Below, one piece after another: positions 52,704 through 62,380 of a stretch of DNA of 64,000 nt (position 1 is the stretch's first letter; every line of letters starts with the position of its first letter). Position numbers and translations under genes: made by a program. Where the stretch lies: contig NZ_JADEWT010000002.1 in NCBI RefSeq assembly GCF_015207505.1, positions 1 to 64,000 of the forward strand, given 5' to 3'. The notes beneath the pieces were generated by a model that was not told the origin of the DNA, searched no databases, and saw nothing but the letters and a program-made list of their open reading frames with translations. This DNA comes from Tychonema sp. LEGE 06208 (lineage in GTDB: Bacteria > Cyanobacteriota > Cyanobacteriia > Cyanobacteriales > Microcoleaceae).

Positions 52704-53477
52704 TTAAAGTCTTCTTTCCACTCTCAACATCCGCCGATAAGACATCCATCCGCCTCCGAGCATTAAAATAGCAAAAATAAACAAAAACCAGAAGTGCGAT
52801 TCAATATCAGCAAAATCTTTGCCGCCAGCCCATACACCCATCAGCGCTTCGTTCATGTGATAAATTGGATTGTACTGGGCGATATCCAGCAGAGTTTGGG
52901 GAAAAAGCGAAGCAGGCAAAAATGCCCCTCCTAAAATTAACAAAGGAACGCCGAAAGCCGCTACTAGCGAGTTGACATCTTCAGTGCGCCTCGCAAACTG
53001 CGTGCCGAGAATAAAGCCGACTCCTACGTAAGATATAATACTCAGTAAAATAATCGCGCATCCTAATAGAATAGAGCCTTGAAATTGTGCTCCGAAAAAA
53101 GAGGCGATCGCATATACTAAGATTACCTGACCGATGCCGATACAACTGTGAGCCAGAAAAATTCCTAAAAAGTAAGAAGTGCCGCTCAAGGGGGAAATAA
53201 ACAAGCGTTTGAGAGTGTGCTGTTCTCGCTCTGAAACCACCGTTGCTACGCTGCCGCCGAGACAGCTAAAAAATAAAGCCGCTCCTACTAAACTTGCAGG
53301 TGCGGCACTTTCAAAGGCTTTGTCTGTAGTGAGATTAGCCCGTTCTTTTAAAATTAAAGCGTTAATTAGCAAGATAGAAATTGGGAAAATACTCCACAAT
53401 ACTAAGCTGCGCCGCCGTCTTCCCAATTCAATTAAAATTCGCTGCGCTACTGCGAGGGTTTCGTACCAGTATTTCAT
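52704..53477 (-). CDS. ABC-2 type transporter permease
   Basis: 257 residues with six predicted helices in the ABC-2 arrangement. LVLWSIFPISILLINALIL is the first helix, SLVGAALFFSCLGGSVATVVSEREQHTLKRLFISPLSG carries the conserved cytoplasmic E-R-E..T-LK-R motif, and LVYAIASFF, YVGVGFILGT, FGVPLLILGGAFLPASLFP (the family signature before the last helices) and FLFIFAILMLGGGW follow. It pairs with the ATP-binding protein downstream. The ATG at 53477 is preferred over the longer frame, whose N-terminus runs into a palindromic repeat (53547-53604). Confidence 0.9.
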   Translation of the reverse strand: MKYWYETLAVAQRILIELGRRRRSLVLWSIFPISILLINALILKERANLTTDKAFESAAPASLVGAALFFSCLGGSVATVVSEREQHTLKRLFISPLSGTSYFLGIFLAHSCIGIGQVILVYAIASFFGAQFQGSILLGCAIILLSIISYVGVGFILGTQFARRTEDVNSLVAAFGVPLLILGGAFLPASLFPQTLLDIAQYNPIYHMNEALMGVWAGGKDFADIESHFWFLFIFAILMLGGGWMSYRRMLRVERRL

Positions 53478-53546
53478 AGAGTTTTTATTAGCATTGTTAG
53501 AACTAGAAATTGATAGTGAGCCAGAAAAAAAACTTACAATCAAAAG

Positions 53547-53604
53547 GGTTCGTAGTGAGGACTTTAGTCCGCATCAAGAAGGACTAAAGTCCTCACTACA
53601 AACC
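53547..53604. repeat. 58-bp near-perfect palindrome of the TAGTGAGGACT family
   Basis: GGTTCGTAGTGAGGACTTTAG / TCC is complementary to GGACTAAAGTCCTCACTACAAACC with one mismatch in 24 positions, around a GCATCAAGAA loop. It sits just upstream of the ABC permease gene. Confidence 0.8.
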
Positions 53605-53810
53605 TTATTGATGGTGTTAAATTTACCTGACATTATATGACAATTGATAACGACACCACGGCATATTATATCGCGTCCGGTATATTAAAAACGATAAAAC
53701 TGCTTCGTAGTGCAGACTTTAGTCCGCACTACTAACCAATCATTTTTGTTACGGCAATCAACCGGACACGATATTTTACCATATAAAGATCAATAATTTT
53801 AAATATTAAT

Positions 53811-53836
53811 AAAAAACCCGCCCGCGCGGGTTTTTT
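53811..53836. terminator. Bidirectional intrinsic terminator
   Basis: AAAAAACCCG-CCCGCG-CGGGTTTTTT is a 10-bp stem with A6 and T6 arms, so it can terminate in both directions. It follows the stop of the minus-strand gene at 53883. Confidence 0.8.
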
Positions 53837-53882
53837 GATTCAATCGGACTCGGTTTTAACTCTTCACTTTCTGTCGCTGCGC

Positions 53883-54926
53883 TCATTTAATACTAAAGTT
53901 CGTACCTCGATAGCATCCTTGAAAAGAAGTTAAACTTGTGCGGTTTATCTGTTCCAATTTGGTGACTAGAGAGTCATTTTCGCTACTTTCAGGAGTAGCA
54001 TTCCACTTGTAGATAAAGTTGCCGATATGCTCTCCGGTTTCTTCGTAACTGTGCTCTTCTATGGGAATTCCAGAAACTCCAGAAACAGTTTGGTTGTGGT
54101 ATCCGTTAACAATGATTTTCTCGATAACTGCTCCGGGTTCTACATTCAGGTTCCAGTTAATCGGTTCGTAGGCAGAAAGTGCAAGAATTATTGGCTTGTT
54201 TCGGCGTTCTACTTTGACTTCAATAGTGCTTTTCGCTCTTTTTCCGTTCCCGTGAGCGGCATTTGCTTCGTAAACCCCGATTAAGTGAAGCTCTTTATTT
54301 CCCTTTGACGAACCGACATAAGATGAAAAATCGTCGGAACCGCCAATCCCGCAGTTGGCGCTAGAACTAATTGGGGAAATAAAAGTTGTTTTTTCGGCTA
54401 GTTTCTGTTGCACCGCCGGGACAACCCAGAGTCCGGTTCCGACTCCTAAAGCACCTATCAAAGCGGCTGCGATGCCGAAAGGAATGGCGTTTGTCAGGTT
54501 GCGAAAGGCTTTTTTGGCGGTTAGTTTAGATAGCGTTTGCTGCCACGTTTCAGGGTTTGGTAGCGAACTCTGGCCGCCATCGAGACAAGCTAACAAAGCT
54601 AAACTTTCCGGCTGTTCGAGCAGATTCTGCACTGCTTTCTCTTCGCCGGCGTAGAGAATTCTAGTTTCTCTGTCTAAAAGCAGCCAGTAGCGATCGCCCT
54701 CACCGAAGTTGTATTCTCGTACAGCAGGCTGAACTAAATCGTGCTGCAAAAACACCAGCCAAGCCATATTATTGCCGGTGCCGACTGTTTTGCCGTCGCT
54801 GGAAATAATTTGGTCGATGTCTGGTTCCCAACCCCAGGCTACCCAGCGGCTATCTCCTCGATAACCAAGGGATTTTTCCAGTTGCGGGTGAGCAGTTATT
54901 TCTAAGCGTTGAACTAAGTTTGACAC
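53883..54926 (-). CDS. Conserved hypothetical protein with a central membrane segment
   Basis: About 347 residues from a GTG at 54926 with GAGG ~9 bases upstream; the longer frame starts at a TTG. Residues ~1-140 form a soluble region (SLGYRGDSRWVAWGWEPDIDQI, NNMAWLVFLQHDLVQPAVREYNFGEGDRYWLLLDRETRILYAGEE). A helix follows (TNAIPFGIAAALIGALGVGTGLWVVPAV). The C-terminal ~160 residues (ELHLIGVYEAN, IEVKVERRNKPIILALSAYEPINWNLNVEPGAVIEKIIVNGYHNQTVSGV) form a beta-rich domain that I have seen in unnamed secreted proteins. No family name or function can be given. It follows the Asn/Pro-repeat gene on the same strand after about 110 bases. Confidence 0.7.
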   Translation of the reverse strand: MSNLVQRLEITAHPQLEKSLGYRGDSRWVAWGWEPDIDQIISSDGKTVGTGNNMAWLVFLQHDLVQPAVREYNFGEGDRYWLLLDRETRILYAGEEKAVQNLLEQPESLALLACLDGGQSSLPNPETWQQTLSKLTAKKAFRNLTNAIPFGIAAALIGALGVGTGLWVVPAVQQKLAEKTTFISPISSSANCGIGGSDDFSSYVGSSKGNKELHLIGVYEANAAHGNGKRAKSTIEVKVERRNKPIILALSAYEPINWNLNVEPGAVIEKIIVNGYHNQTVSGVSGIPIEEHSYEETGEHIGNFIYKWNATPESSENDSLVTKLEQINRTSLTSFQGCYRGTNFSIK

Positions 54927-55033
54927 AATAGGTATCCTCAAGCGCGTGAAGCGAAGCTATCCTGTTCGCGAAGCGTTCCCGAAGGGTAGGGAATCGGCAC
55001 TTCAATGTCTTAGCTTAACTCATCCCAGGCAGT

Positions 55034-55783
55034 TCAAAAAGTGCCCGTGCCATTGCCATTTCCACCGTTTGGAGACAAATTGTTGCTCCGGGGAGTGATA
55101 TTCGGCGAAGTTCCCGGATTGAGATTACTGGGAGTGGTATTCGGCGAAGTTCCAGGATTGAGATTACTGGGAGTGATATTCGGCGAAGTTCCCGGATTGA
55201 GATTATTGGGAGTGGTATTCGGCGAAGTTCCCGGATTGAGATTACTGGGAGTGATATTCGGCGAAGTTCCCGGATTGAGATTGTTGGGATTGGCGGGATT
55301 GGGCGAAGTTCCCGGATTGAGATTGTTGGGATTGGCGGGATTGGGCGAAGTTCCCGGATTGAGATTGTTGGGATTGGCGGGATTGGCGGGATTGGCGGGA
55401 TTGGCGGGATTGGCGGGATTGGCGGGATTGGCGGGATTGGCACTCCCAGGAGTAGTTATGGGAGTGCCCACAGCATCTCTCGTGACGCTGTTGGGGTTCG
55501 GGGCTGCAGCCGGATTACTTACGTTGCGGTTGTTTGCAGGAGCATTGGCGGGGTTGCCGGCGGCGGGAGCCGTTTTTTGGGGCTCGGCGTTGGTGCCGCA
55601 CAATCTGACTAAATCAAAAGTTGTACCGCTTGGGGTTTCGATGAAGCAAACCGGCACGTCTACTCGGGGGTTTGAGGCTCTGGGAAAGTTGCCTGCGTCC
55701 ACCATCGGGCGGCTAAAGGCAGCTTCAGCCATTAGTGGGGTTAAAGCAGCCGATAGAGCGACTGTTATTTGTAATAATTTCAT
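55034..55783 (-). CDS. Secreted Asn/Pro-rich repeat protein
   Basis: 249 residues. A signal peptide (MKLLQITVALSAALTPLMAEAA) is followed by a short folded part (VPVCFIETPSGTTFDLVRLCG, two Cys probably disulfide-bonded). A long Ala/Asn/Pro region comes next, with about eight tandem NPA tripeptides and about eight NNLNPGTSP-type repeats of alternating versions (NPGTSPNITPS and NPGTSPNTTPN). The DNA repeats are nearly identical (about 36 bp each), implying recent expansion. It is probably a cell-surface or periplasmic protein with an extended, disordered stalk. The antisense frame over the repeats is open as a Leu/Gly-rich reading and is not a gene. Confidence 0.78.
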   Translation of the reverse strand: MKLLQITVALSAALTPLMAEAAFSRPMVDAGNFPRASNPRVDVPVCFIETPSGTTFDLVRLCGTNAEPQKTAPAAGNPANAPANNRNVSNPAAAPNPNSVTRDAVGTPITTPGSANPANPANPANPANPANPANPANPNNLNPGTSPNPANPNNLNPGTSPNPANPNNLNPGTSPNITPSNLNPGTSPNTTPNNLNPGTSPNITPSNLNPGTSPNTTPSNLNPGTSPNITPRSNNLSPNGGNGNGTGTF

Positions 55784-56173
55784 CAGCTTTTCCTCAAATT
55801 TTGCTTTTTATTGCTCTAGTATTGCCGATAAACTGCAAAGTGTCCTGAGTCTAAAAGCCGATATTTTCGATCGCTCTTTCTTAGGCGGCTCATTTTGGCT
55901 GCAACATTTGGCGCACGCAGAAAAATGATTCGGCGGTTCAAACCGCCAGAAAGTCAAACAAAGATGATCCGGCGGTTGAAACGCGGAAGAGTCAAACAAA
56001 GTCGGCGCAGGCCGACTGGTTGATCAACATGATCCGGCGGTTGAAACCGCGTCTACAGAAACAAAGTCGGCCTGCGCCGACTGGTTCATAAAGGGTATCC
56101 AAAACCCGGATTTGGTATGACAACTAACAACTAACTACTAACCACTGACCACTGACAACTAACAACTGACTAT
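55784..56173. repeat. Intergenic region with GGCGGTTNAAACCGC and GTCGGC palindromes
   Basis: Three GGCGGTTGAAAC-type words (about 55931, 55972, 56036) and two 16-base palindromic cores, GTCGGCGCAGGCCGAC (56001-56016) and GTCGGCCTGCGCCGAC (56066-56081), which are exact reverse complements of each other. Each core is flanked by ACAAA on the left and TGGTT on the right. No gene is visible. Confidence 0.75.
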
Positions 56174-57199
56174 TTAGTACCGAATGCGCGGGTCAATATA
56201 AGCATTCAAAACATCAATTACAATGCTAGCAATTACCACAATCCCAGCAAAAAATACCACAATACCTTGAACAGTTGGATAATCCCGCAAACTAATCGCT
56301 TCGTAAAGGCGATTTGCCAGCCCCGGCCACGAAAAAGTAACCTCGGTTAAAATAGCGCCGCCCAACAGTGCAGCAAAAGTCAATCCTAAGACAGTAATCA
56401 CCGGAATTAGCGCATTTTTCAGAGCGTGAGCCCATAAAATCTGAAATTCAGGAATGCCGCGAGCTCGGGCTGCTTCCACATAATCTGCTTGCAAAGTTTG
56501 CTTGAGATTCACCCTGACAATTCGCTCAAAAATGCCGCTCAAAAGAATGCCCAGCGTCAAACTCGGAAGTGCCAAATAATGCAAACTGGTGAGAAACTGA
56601 CCCGGGTTAGCGCTCAGGAGACTGTCTACAGTGTAAAGTCCCGTGTAGCTTTGGGGGGCTCTTAATGTGACGGGAAAGCGGGTTCCCAAGGGAAACCAGC
56701 CCAACTGCACCGCGAAAATCAACTGCAAAACCATGCCAGCCCAAAAAGCCGGCAGCGAGTAAGTGATAATGCCAAACAAACGGCCTGCTGCATCGAAAAT
56801 AGTGTTGGGGCGGGATGCTGCGAGGGAACCGATACTGATACCGACAATTAAAGCTATGGCCATGCTACACACTGCTAATTCCACTGTAGCGGGGAAATAA
56901 TCTCCGATAATTTGCCAGACGGTTTGTCCGCGAGTGGTGATGGAGGTTCCCAAGTCGAAGCCCAACAAGTCTTTCATGTATTTAAGATATTGTTCCCACA
57001 GGGGTGCATCGAGGCCTAGTTGGGTTCGCATTGCTGCTTTGGCGGCGGCGGGAGCTCGCGAACCGAGAATTGCATCGATGGGGTCGCCCGGAGTGGCCCG
57101 CAGCAGCAAAAATACTGCTGTGGTGATTGTCCACAACATTAGCGGTGCTAGGAGTAGGCGGACAAAAATATAAGATTGCAGGGCTTTTGAACGAGACAT
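56174..57199 (-). CDS. ABC transporter permease, DppB/OppB type
   Basis: 341 residues, a peptide/nickel-type importer membrane subunit. Features are an N-terminal helix followed by LLRATPGDPIDAILG, the LGLDAPLWEQYLKYMKDLLGFDLGTSITTRGQTVWQII segment, and the permease loop EAARARGIPEFQILWAHALKNALIPVITVLGLTFAALLGGAILTEVTFSWPGLANRLYEAI (EAA motif), then RDYPTVQGIVVFFAGIVVIASIVIDVLNAYIDPRIRY at the end. The partner DppC-type permease is at 62381-63448, also on the minus strand, 5 kb away. A substrate-binding protein and ATPases are not in the window. Confidence 0.94.
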   Translation of the reverse strand: MSRSKALQSYIFVRLLLAPLMLWTITTAVFLLLRATPGDPIDAILGSRAPAAAKAAMRTQLGLDAPLWEQYLKYMKDLLGFDLGTSITTRGQTVWQIIGDYFPATVELAVCSMAIALIVGISIGSLAASRPNTIFDAAGRLFGIITYSLPAFWAGMVLQLIFAVQLGWFPLGTRFPVTLRAPQSYTGLYTVDSLLSANPGQFLTSLHYLALPSLTLGILLSGIFERIVRVNLKQTLQADYVEAARARGIPEFQILWAHALKNALIPVITVLGLTFAALLGGAILTEVTFSWPGLANRLYEAISLRDYPTVQGIVVFFAGIVVIASIVIDVLNAYIDPRIRY

Positions 57200-57635
57200 A
57201 ATATTTGGTTAGTTGTTATTGGTTATTGGTTAGTTGTTAGTTGTTAGTTGTTATTGGTCATTGGTTAGTTGTTGGTTATTGATTGTCGTTGTTGGTGGGT
57301 TATTAGTTATTGGTTGTCGTTGTTGCTTGTGGGTTATTAGCTACTGGTTGTTAATTGTTAGTTGTCAGTCGTTAGTTGTTATTAGAAGTTGGTAATTTAG
57401 CATGGTTCCTTTCTTTCCTCTGATGACGTTAGACGTTCGATAGGGAATCACTAATAACTAGCAACCAATAACAGCCAACCAATAACCAATAACCAATAAC
57501 TAACTAACTAATAACAACTAACCAACAACCAATAACAACTAACCAACAACCAATAACAACTAACCAATAACCAATAATTAATAACCAATAACAGCCAACC
57601 AACAACTAATGACTAATGACTAATGACCCATTTTC
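57200..57635. repeat. Heptamer repeat block (TTGGTTA / TAACCAA, both orientations)
   Basis: TTGTTAGTTGTTATTGGTTA-type repeats at 57205-57390 are followed by the complementary AACCAATAACTAAC-type tract at 57455-57625, so the region could fold into one long imperfect hairpin. No gene is visible. Confidence 0.8.
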
Positions 57636-57980
57636 CTATTCGCCCAGCAGCGATTCAAATGCGGCTTGTAAAGACTTGATGTCGCCTACTCTGGCGACTA
57701 ACAAGTTTTCGCTGCCGGCATCCTGCAACCTGTCCTTCCAATACTGGATGCTCTCGGAGTTGTGAAACCAGAAACTAATTACGGTGTCTACGACTCGATC
57801 GACATCCCAGCCGCGATAGGGAGAAACTATCTCTACGGATGCCACAAAGGAGTCGAGAGTGCACTTCCGGTTTCCCAAGTATTCTACACCGGACGGTTGC
57901 TGTTGTTGCAGCAATTCCTGCTGCTGGTTAAAAAATGATAAAGTTGGAGATACGCCCAGGATTTCAAATGTATAGTTCAT
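57636..57980 (-). CDS. Conserved small protein, unknown function
   Basis: 114 residues from the ATG at 57980, preceded by GGAGG at optimal distance (GGAGGATGACATG); the longer frame to 58034 is rejected. Sequence features are MNYTFEILGVSPTLSFFNQQQELLQQQQPSGVEYLGNRKCTLDSFVASVEIVSPYRGWDVDRVVDTVISFWFHNSESIQYWKDRLQDAGSENLLVARVGDIKSLQAAFESLL. It is soluble, alpha/beta, with a Gln-rich loop and no signal peptide. I recognise it only as a conserved cyanobacterial hypothetical protein. It lies between the DppB gene and the sensor kinase. Confidence 0.75.
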   Translation of the reverse strand: MNYTFEILGVSPTLSFFNQQQELLQQQQPSGVEYLGNRKCTLDSFVASVEIVSPYRGWDVDRVVDTVISFWFHNSESIQYWKDRLQDAGSENLLVARVGDIKSLQAAFESLLGE

Positions 57981-58613
57981 GTCATCCTCCAGAAGTATTG
58001 TTTTGCTAAAAGGTCGTAGCGGAGCGGGGCGCAAGCGATCGTCCGTTTGTCAACTGTCAACAGTCTACTGTCTACTGTTCAACCTCTTTTGGCGCGATCG
58101 GGATTTGGCCCCCTTATTTTATTAATAGCAAATTTTTTAACAGGGGATTGTCAAATAACTTACATTTGTGATGGCTTGGTAGAAAAATTTAGAATCAATT
58201 TTTTATTCAGCAGGGACAAGGCTGGCGTTCGGCACCCGGAGAAAATGAGAGAATTGTAGATTTTAGACAATTTGAGGTTTGAGGTTAAATAATAATTGGG
58301 ACCGATCGATCAATTAAGGGATCAAAGCTTGCCTGCAGTTGTATTATGTTTGATCGGGTGTGAGTTTTGGGCACCGTGTCCCCGATCGCGATCGGCGCAT
58401 TCACACAAGTAGTGGCACAATTAATATTATAATTTTTTACAGTAGCTGTTGAAACCTCAACCAAGTTTTGAGCGGCAGGCCACGGCACTTCACTATTGGT
58501 GTGCAACTTGATAATTTATAATATCTAGGGCATCTTTTAATCGATAAACGATACGCAAACCTGGTAAGTGCAAGAATATTGATGTTATTGAAAAGTCTGA
58601 GCAGTGTTGTCTG
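57981..58613. promoter_or_regulatory. Divergent region upstream of the small protein and the sensor kinase
   Basis: About 630 bases without a convincing gene; short heptamer remnants (GTCAACAGTCTACTGTCTACTG, 58054-58077) and AT-rich stretches are seen. Promoters for both flanking genes should be here. Confidence 0.4.
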
Positions 58614-61600
58614 ATGAAAAGCTCGCCCAAGATGTCACTGAGCCTAGTTTTGTTGATACCCCTGGTGGTACAAATCTCCGTAGCAGTCGGCGTAACGGGA
58701 TGGCTGTCGTTTCGCAACAGCCAGAAAACCGTCAATAACCTTGCTACTAGGTTGAGCTTGGAAGTCGCAGCCCGGACGAAAGAAAATTTCCGCAGTTTTG
58801 GGGATGTGTCTCACCTGTTTCTGCAAATGAATACTGCTGCGATCGCTTCGGGAAACTTAAACCCGGAAGATTTCCCCAATTTAGAGCGCTATTTGTGGAA
58901 CCAGACCAAGCTGAGCGATCGAACTACAACCATTTACTACGGCGACGAACAGGGCAAATTCCTCTTGCTCAAACGCGAAGCCGAAGACTTAGTATACATC
59001 AGAGACGAATCAACCGCTCCCAACCGCCAAATTTATCGCCTCGACAGCCAGGGAAATCGCACAGAGCTAATTAAAACGGCCCCCTACGACCCCCGTACAA
59101 GACCGTGGTATCAAGCTGCCAAACAGTCAGGAAAAGCCAGTTGGTCTCCGATCTACGTCTTCACTGCAGCGCCAGTTCTGGGGATTACGCCGGTGATGCC
59201 CATCTACAACCAAACGGGCAGCCTGCAAGGGGTTCTGGCAATTGACTTGACTCTTTCTCAAATCAGCGATTTTCTCAAAAGAATCAAAATTAGCCCGTCG
59301 GGACAAGTTTTTGCGATCGAACGCAGCGGGGAAATAGTCGCCAGTTCCACGGACGAACTGCCCTTTGTCACAACCAAAGACGGACAAAAACGGCTGTTGG
59401 CGACACAAAGCAAAAATTTGCTCATTCGATCGGCATCCACATACTTGCAAAAACAATTTGGCAGTTTTACACAAATTAGCAGCCAAGGACAGTTTACCTT
59501 CGATTTAGACGGCAAACGTCAATTCATTACGGTCGCTCCCCTGCAAGACGGCCGCGGCCTCGATTGGCTGATCGTAGTGGTCATCCCGGAAGCAGACTTT
59601 ATGGAGCAAATTAACGCCAACACTCGCACAACTATCTTATTGTGCTTTTTTGCCTTCATATTGGCGATCGCCCTGGGAATCTTCACCTCTCGCTGGGTTG
59701 TCCAACCGATTACCCGATTGCTAGAAGCTTCCAAAGCATTAACAAAAATGTCCGAATCCTCCGACTTCACATCCTCGGAATTAGACGGCGAAGTCGAAGT
59801 CAAAGGCATCAACGAACTCGGTCTTTTAGCTCAGTCTTTCAACCAGATGGCCAGACAATTGCGATCGTCTTTTGTCGCCCTAGAACAAACCAACTCCAAT
59901 TTAGAACAGCGAGTAGCAGAGCGGACTGCCGAGCTCGAAGCCACCGAAGCAGAATTGCGGGCTTTGTTTGCAGCCATGAACGAATTAATTATAGTTTTGG
60001 ACTCCACCGGCCGCTACTTGAAAATCGCGCCCACAAATATGTCTCTGCTATACAAACCAGCCGAAGAATTAGTGGGCAAAACTATCGGAGAAATGTTTCC
60101 GCAAGCTACAGCCGACAATTTTACCAGCCATATCCGAGCAGCTTTAGAGACTCAGCAAACTATCAGTATCGAGTACGATTTAACCATTGATGAACGCGAA
60201 GTTTGTTTTGCCGCCAGCATTTCGCCGCTGTCAGAAACATCCGTAATTTTGGTAGCCCGCGACATTACCGAAAAGAAGCGAGCCGAATCGCTGCGGCGGA
60301 TGAGACAAAAACAATTGCTCACACAAAATACAGTTTTGGTAGAATTAGCCAGAAATAAAGTGCTATATCGAGGCAATTTGCAAGTAGCTTTGAGGCAAAT
60401 CACTGAAGCTGCGGCTCGTACCTTAAATGCAGAAGGAGCAGGAGCTTGGTTGTACGATGAGGGCCGCTCGAAACTGCAATGTCTCGACCAATTTTGGTGC
60501 AGCAACCAGCAGCACTCCCAGGGTGTGGAAATCGCTGCAGCAGACTATCCAGCTTATTTTAAAGCTTTGGAAGAAGACCGGACGATCGCAGCCGACAACG
60601 CTCTCTCAGATATCAGAACTAGAGAATTAGCGACATCTTACTTTGCCGAAAACGGCATCACATCCACCTTAGATGCGCCAGTGCGACTGGGAGGCCAAAC
60701 AGTCGGAGTTATCTGTATCGAACAGGTGGGAAGTGTTCGCCACTGGACAGTAGAAGAGCAAAATTTTGCTGCTTCCCTGGCAGATTTGGTATCATTGGCG
60801 ATCGAAGCTAGCGATCGCGATCGAACACAAAACGCACTGCGTCAAGCAGAACAAAAATACCGCAGCATCTTTGAAAACGCAGTCGAAGGCATTTTTCAAA
60901 CAACCCCAGAAGGCCGATTCTTGAGCGTCAACCCAGCTTTAGCCCGCATCTACGGCTACGCAACTCCCGAAGAATTGACATCAAATCTCACAAACATCAG
61001 ACAGCAAGCTTACGTCAATCCTAAGCAGCGCCAGAAGTTTATGCAAGTGATGCAAGAATGCGGACAAATATCAGGATTTGAGTCAGAAGTTTACCGCGTT
61101 GACGGCAGCATAATTTGGATTTCTGAAAGCGCCCGCGCAGTGTGCAGCGCCGACGGTGAGGTACTCTACTACGAAGGCAGCGTCGAGGATATTAGCGATC
61201 GCAAAGTCTTTGAAAACGCCTTGCAAGTCGCCCTAGAAGCAGCCGAAGCCGCCTCCACCGCAAAAAGCGCATTTTTAGCAAACATGAGCCACGAACTGCG
61301 AACACCCCTCAATGCCATCATCGGATATAGCGAAATGCTGCAAGAAGAAACCGAAGAATTGGGCTATGACGAAATAACCCCAGATTTAGACAAAATCCGC
61401 ACATCCGGCCGACACTTGCTGTCACTAATTAACGACATTCTCGATATTTCTAAAATCGAAGCCGGCCGCATGGATCTTTACTTAGAAACCTTCGACATCG
61501 CCGCCTTGATCGAAGAAGTAGCCGACACCGCCACCCCACTAATCGAAAAAAATAATAACACTTTAAACTTACAAGAAATTACCAATCTTGGCAGTATGTA

Positions 61601-62018
61601 CGGTGACATTACCAAAGTGCGGCAGATTTTATTAAATTTGCTAAGCAATGCTGCCAAATTCACTCAAAACGGTACAATTACCCTCACCGCCAGCCGAGAA
61701 AACGCCCGCAACAACAGCGAAGCGATAGCAGAAAACCGTTCTGAAACGGCAGAAAATTCTGCCCAATCAAACTCCTCTAAAGAATTTTTAGTTTTTAATT
61801 GTACAGATACAGGAATTGGAATGAATCAAGACCAATTGCAGCACATTTTCCAACCCTTTACCCAAGCAGACGCTTCTACCACACGCAAGTACGGCGGTAC
61901 AGGTTTGGGACTAGCAATCAGCCAGCGTTTTTGCTTAATGATGGGCGGCAATATTTCAGTAAACAGTCAAGTCGGCGTTGGTTCTACTTTTACCATCCGC
62001 TTACCTCTCAATACTTAA
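58614..62018 (+). CDS. Cache-HAMP-PAS-GAF-PAS sensor histidine kinase
   Basis: 1134 residues. An N-terminal helix ([25 protein letters not shown]) is followed by a large extracytoplasmic dCache domain with the [15 protein letters not shown] signature, then a second helix ([19 protein letters not shown]) and a HAMP linker ([19 protein letters not shown]). The cytoplasmic part has a coiled segment ([19 protein letters not shown]), PAS, GAF (~590-745) and PAS domains. It ends in HisKA ([23 protein letters not shown], phospho-His at about 893) and HATPase with [19 protein letters not shown] and [10 protein letters not shown]. No receiver domain is fused and none is adjacent, so its response regulator is elsewhere. 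The Cache domain suggests a small extracellular ligand such as an amino or organic acid, but the binding residues are not certain. Confidence 0.93.
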   Translation: MKSSPKMSLSLVLLIPLVVQISVAVGVTGWLSFRNSQKTVNNLATRLSLEVAARTKENFRSFGDVSHLFLQMNTAAIASGNLNPEDFPNLERYLWNQTKLSDRTTTIYYGDEQGKFLLLKREAEDLVYIRDESTAPNRQIYRLDSQGNRTELIKTAPYDPRTRPWYQAAKQSGKASWSPIYVFTAAPVLGITPVMPIYNQTGSLQGVLAIDLTLSQISDFLKRIKISPSGQVFAIERSGEIVASSTDELPFVTTKDGQKRLLATQSKNLLIRSASTYLQKQFGSFTQISSQGQFTFDLDGKRQFITVAPLQDGRGLDWLIVVVIPEADFMEQINANTRTTILLCFFAFILAIALGIFTSRWVVQPITRLLEASKALTKMSESSDFTSSELDGEVEVKGINELGLLAQSFNQMARQLRSSFVALEQTNSNLEQRVAERTAELEATEAELRALFAAMNELIIVLDSTGRYLKIAPTNMSLLYKPAEELVGKTIGEMFPQATADNFTSHIRAALETQQTISIEYDLTIDEREVCFAASISPLSETSVILVARDITEKKRAESLRRMRQKQLLTQNTVLVELARNKVLYRGNLQVALRQITEAAARTLNAEGAGAWLYDEGRSKLQCLDQFWCSNQQHSQGVEIAAADYPAYFKALEEDRTIAADNALSDIRTRELATSYFAENGITSTLDAPVRLGGQTVGVICIEQVGSVRHWTVEEQNFAASLADLVSLAIEASDRDRTQNALRQAEQKYRSIFENAVEGIFQTTPEGRFLSVNPALARIYGYATPEELTSNLTNIRQQAYVNPKQRQKFMQVMQECGQISGFESEVYRVDGSIIWISESARAVCSADGEVLYYEGSVEDISDRKVFENALQVALEAAEAASTAKSAFLANMSHELRTPLNAIIGYSEMLQEETEELGYDEITPDLDKIRTSGRHLLSLINDILDISKIEAGRMDLYLETFDIAALIEEVADTATPLIEKNNNTLNLQEITNLGSMYGDITKVRQILLNLLSNAAKFTQNGTITLTASRENARNNSEAIAENRSETAENSAQSNSSKEFLVFNCTDTGIGMNQDQLQHIFQPFTQADASTTRKYGGTGLGLAISQRFCLMMGGNISVNSQVGVGSTFTIRLPLNT

Positions 62019-62380
62019 ATAATTGGTTATTGGTTATTGGTTATTGGTTATTGGTTATTGGTTATTGGTTATTGGTTATTGGTTAGTGGTTAGTGGTTAG
62101 TGGTTATTGGTTAGTGGTTATTGGTTAGTGGTTAGTGGTTAGTGGTCATTAATATAATTCCGTAGGGCGCGTTCACCAACAATCTTTCCTTCACATCCCA
62201 AATATTAATAAACCCGCCCCCACACCGCGAATTATCTACATCAACCTTGAGAATTGAGATTATTTCGATTCATTCTTGGGGCGGAGGTGGGTTTTTCAGT
62301 TCTGGGATTTGATGATATAAATTTTGGTGAGCTCGCCCTACAAATAGGTTAATTCTTAATTACCAATTACCCATTACCCA
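62019..62380. repeat. TTGGTTA / GTGGTTA heptamer array
   Basis: About 62022-62150 is a clean array of TTGGTTA that drifts into GTGGTTA heptamers. The rest holds no gene. Confidence 0.85.

Noticed and set aside
55041-55928. 295-codon Leu/Gly-rich frame resembling leucine-rich repeats
   Set aside because: Antisense of the NLNPGTSPN repeats; no leader, and the secreted protein frame is better supported.
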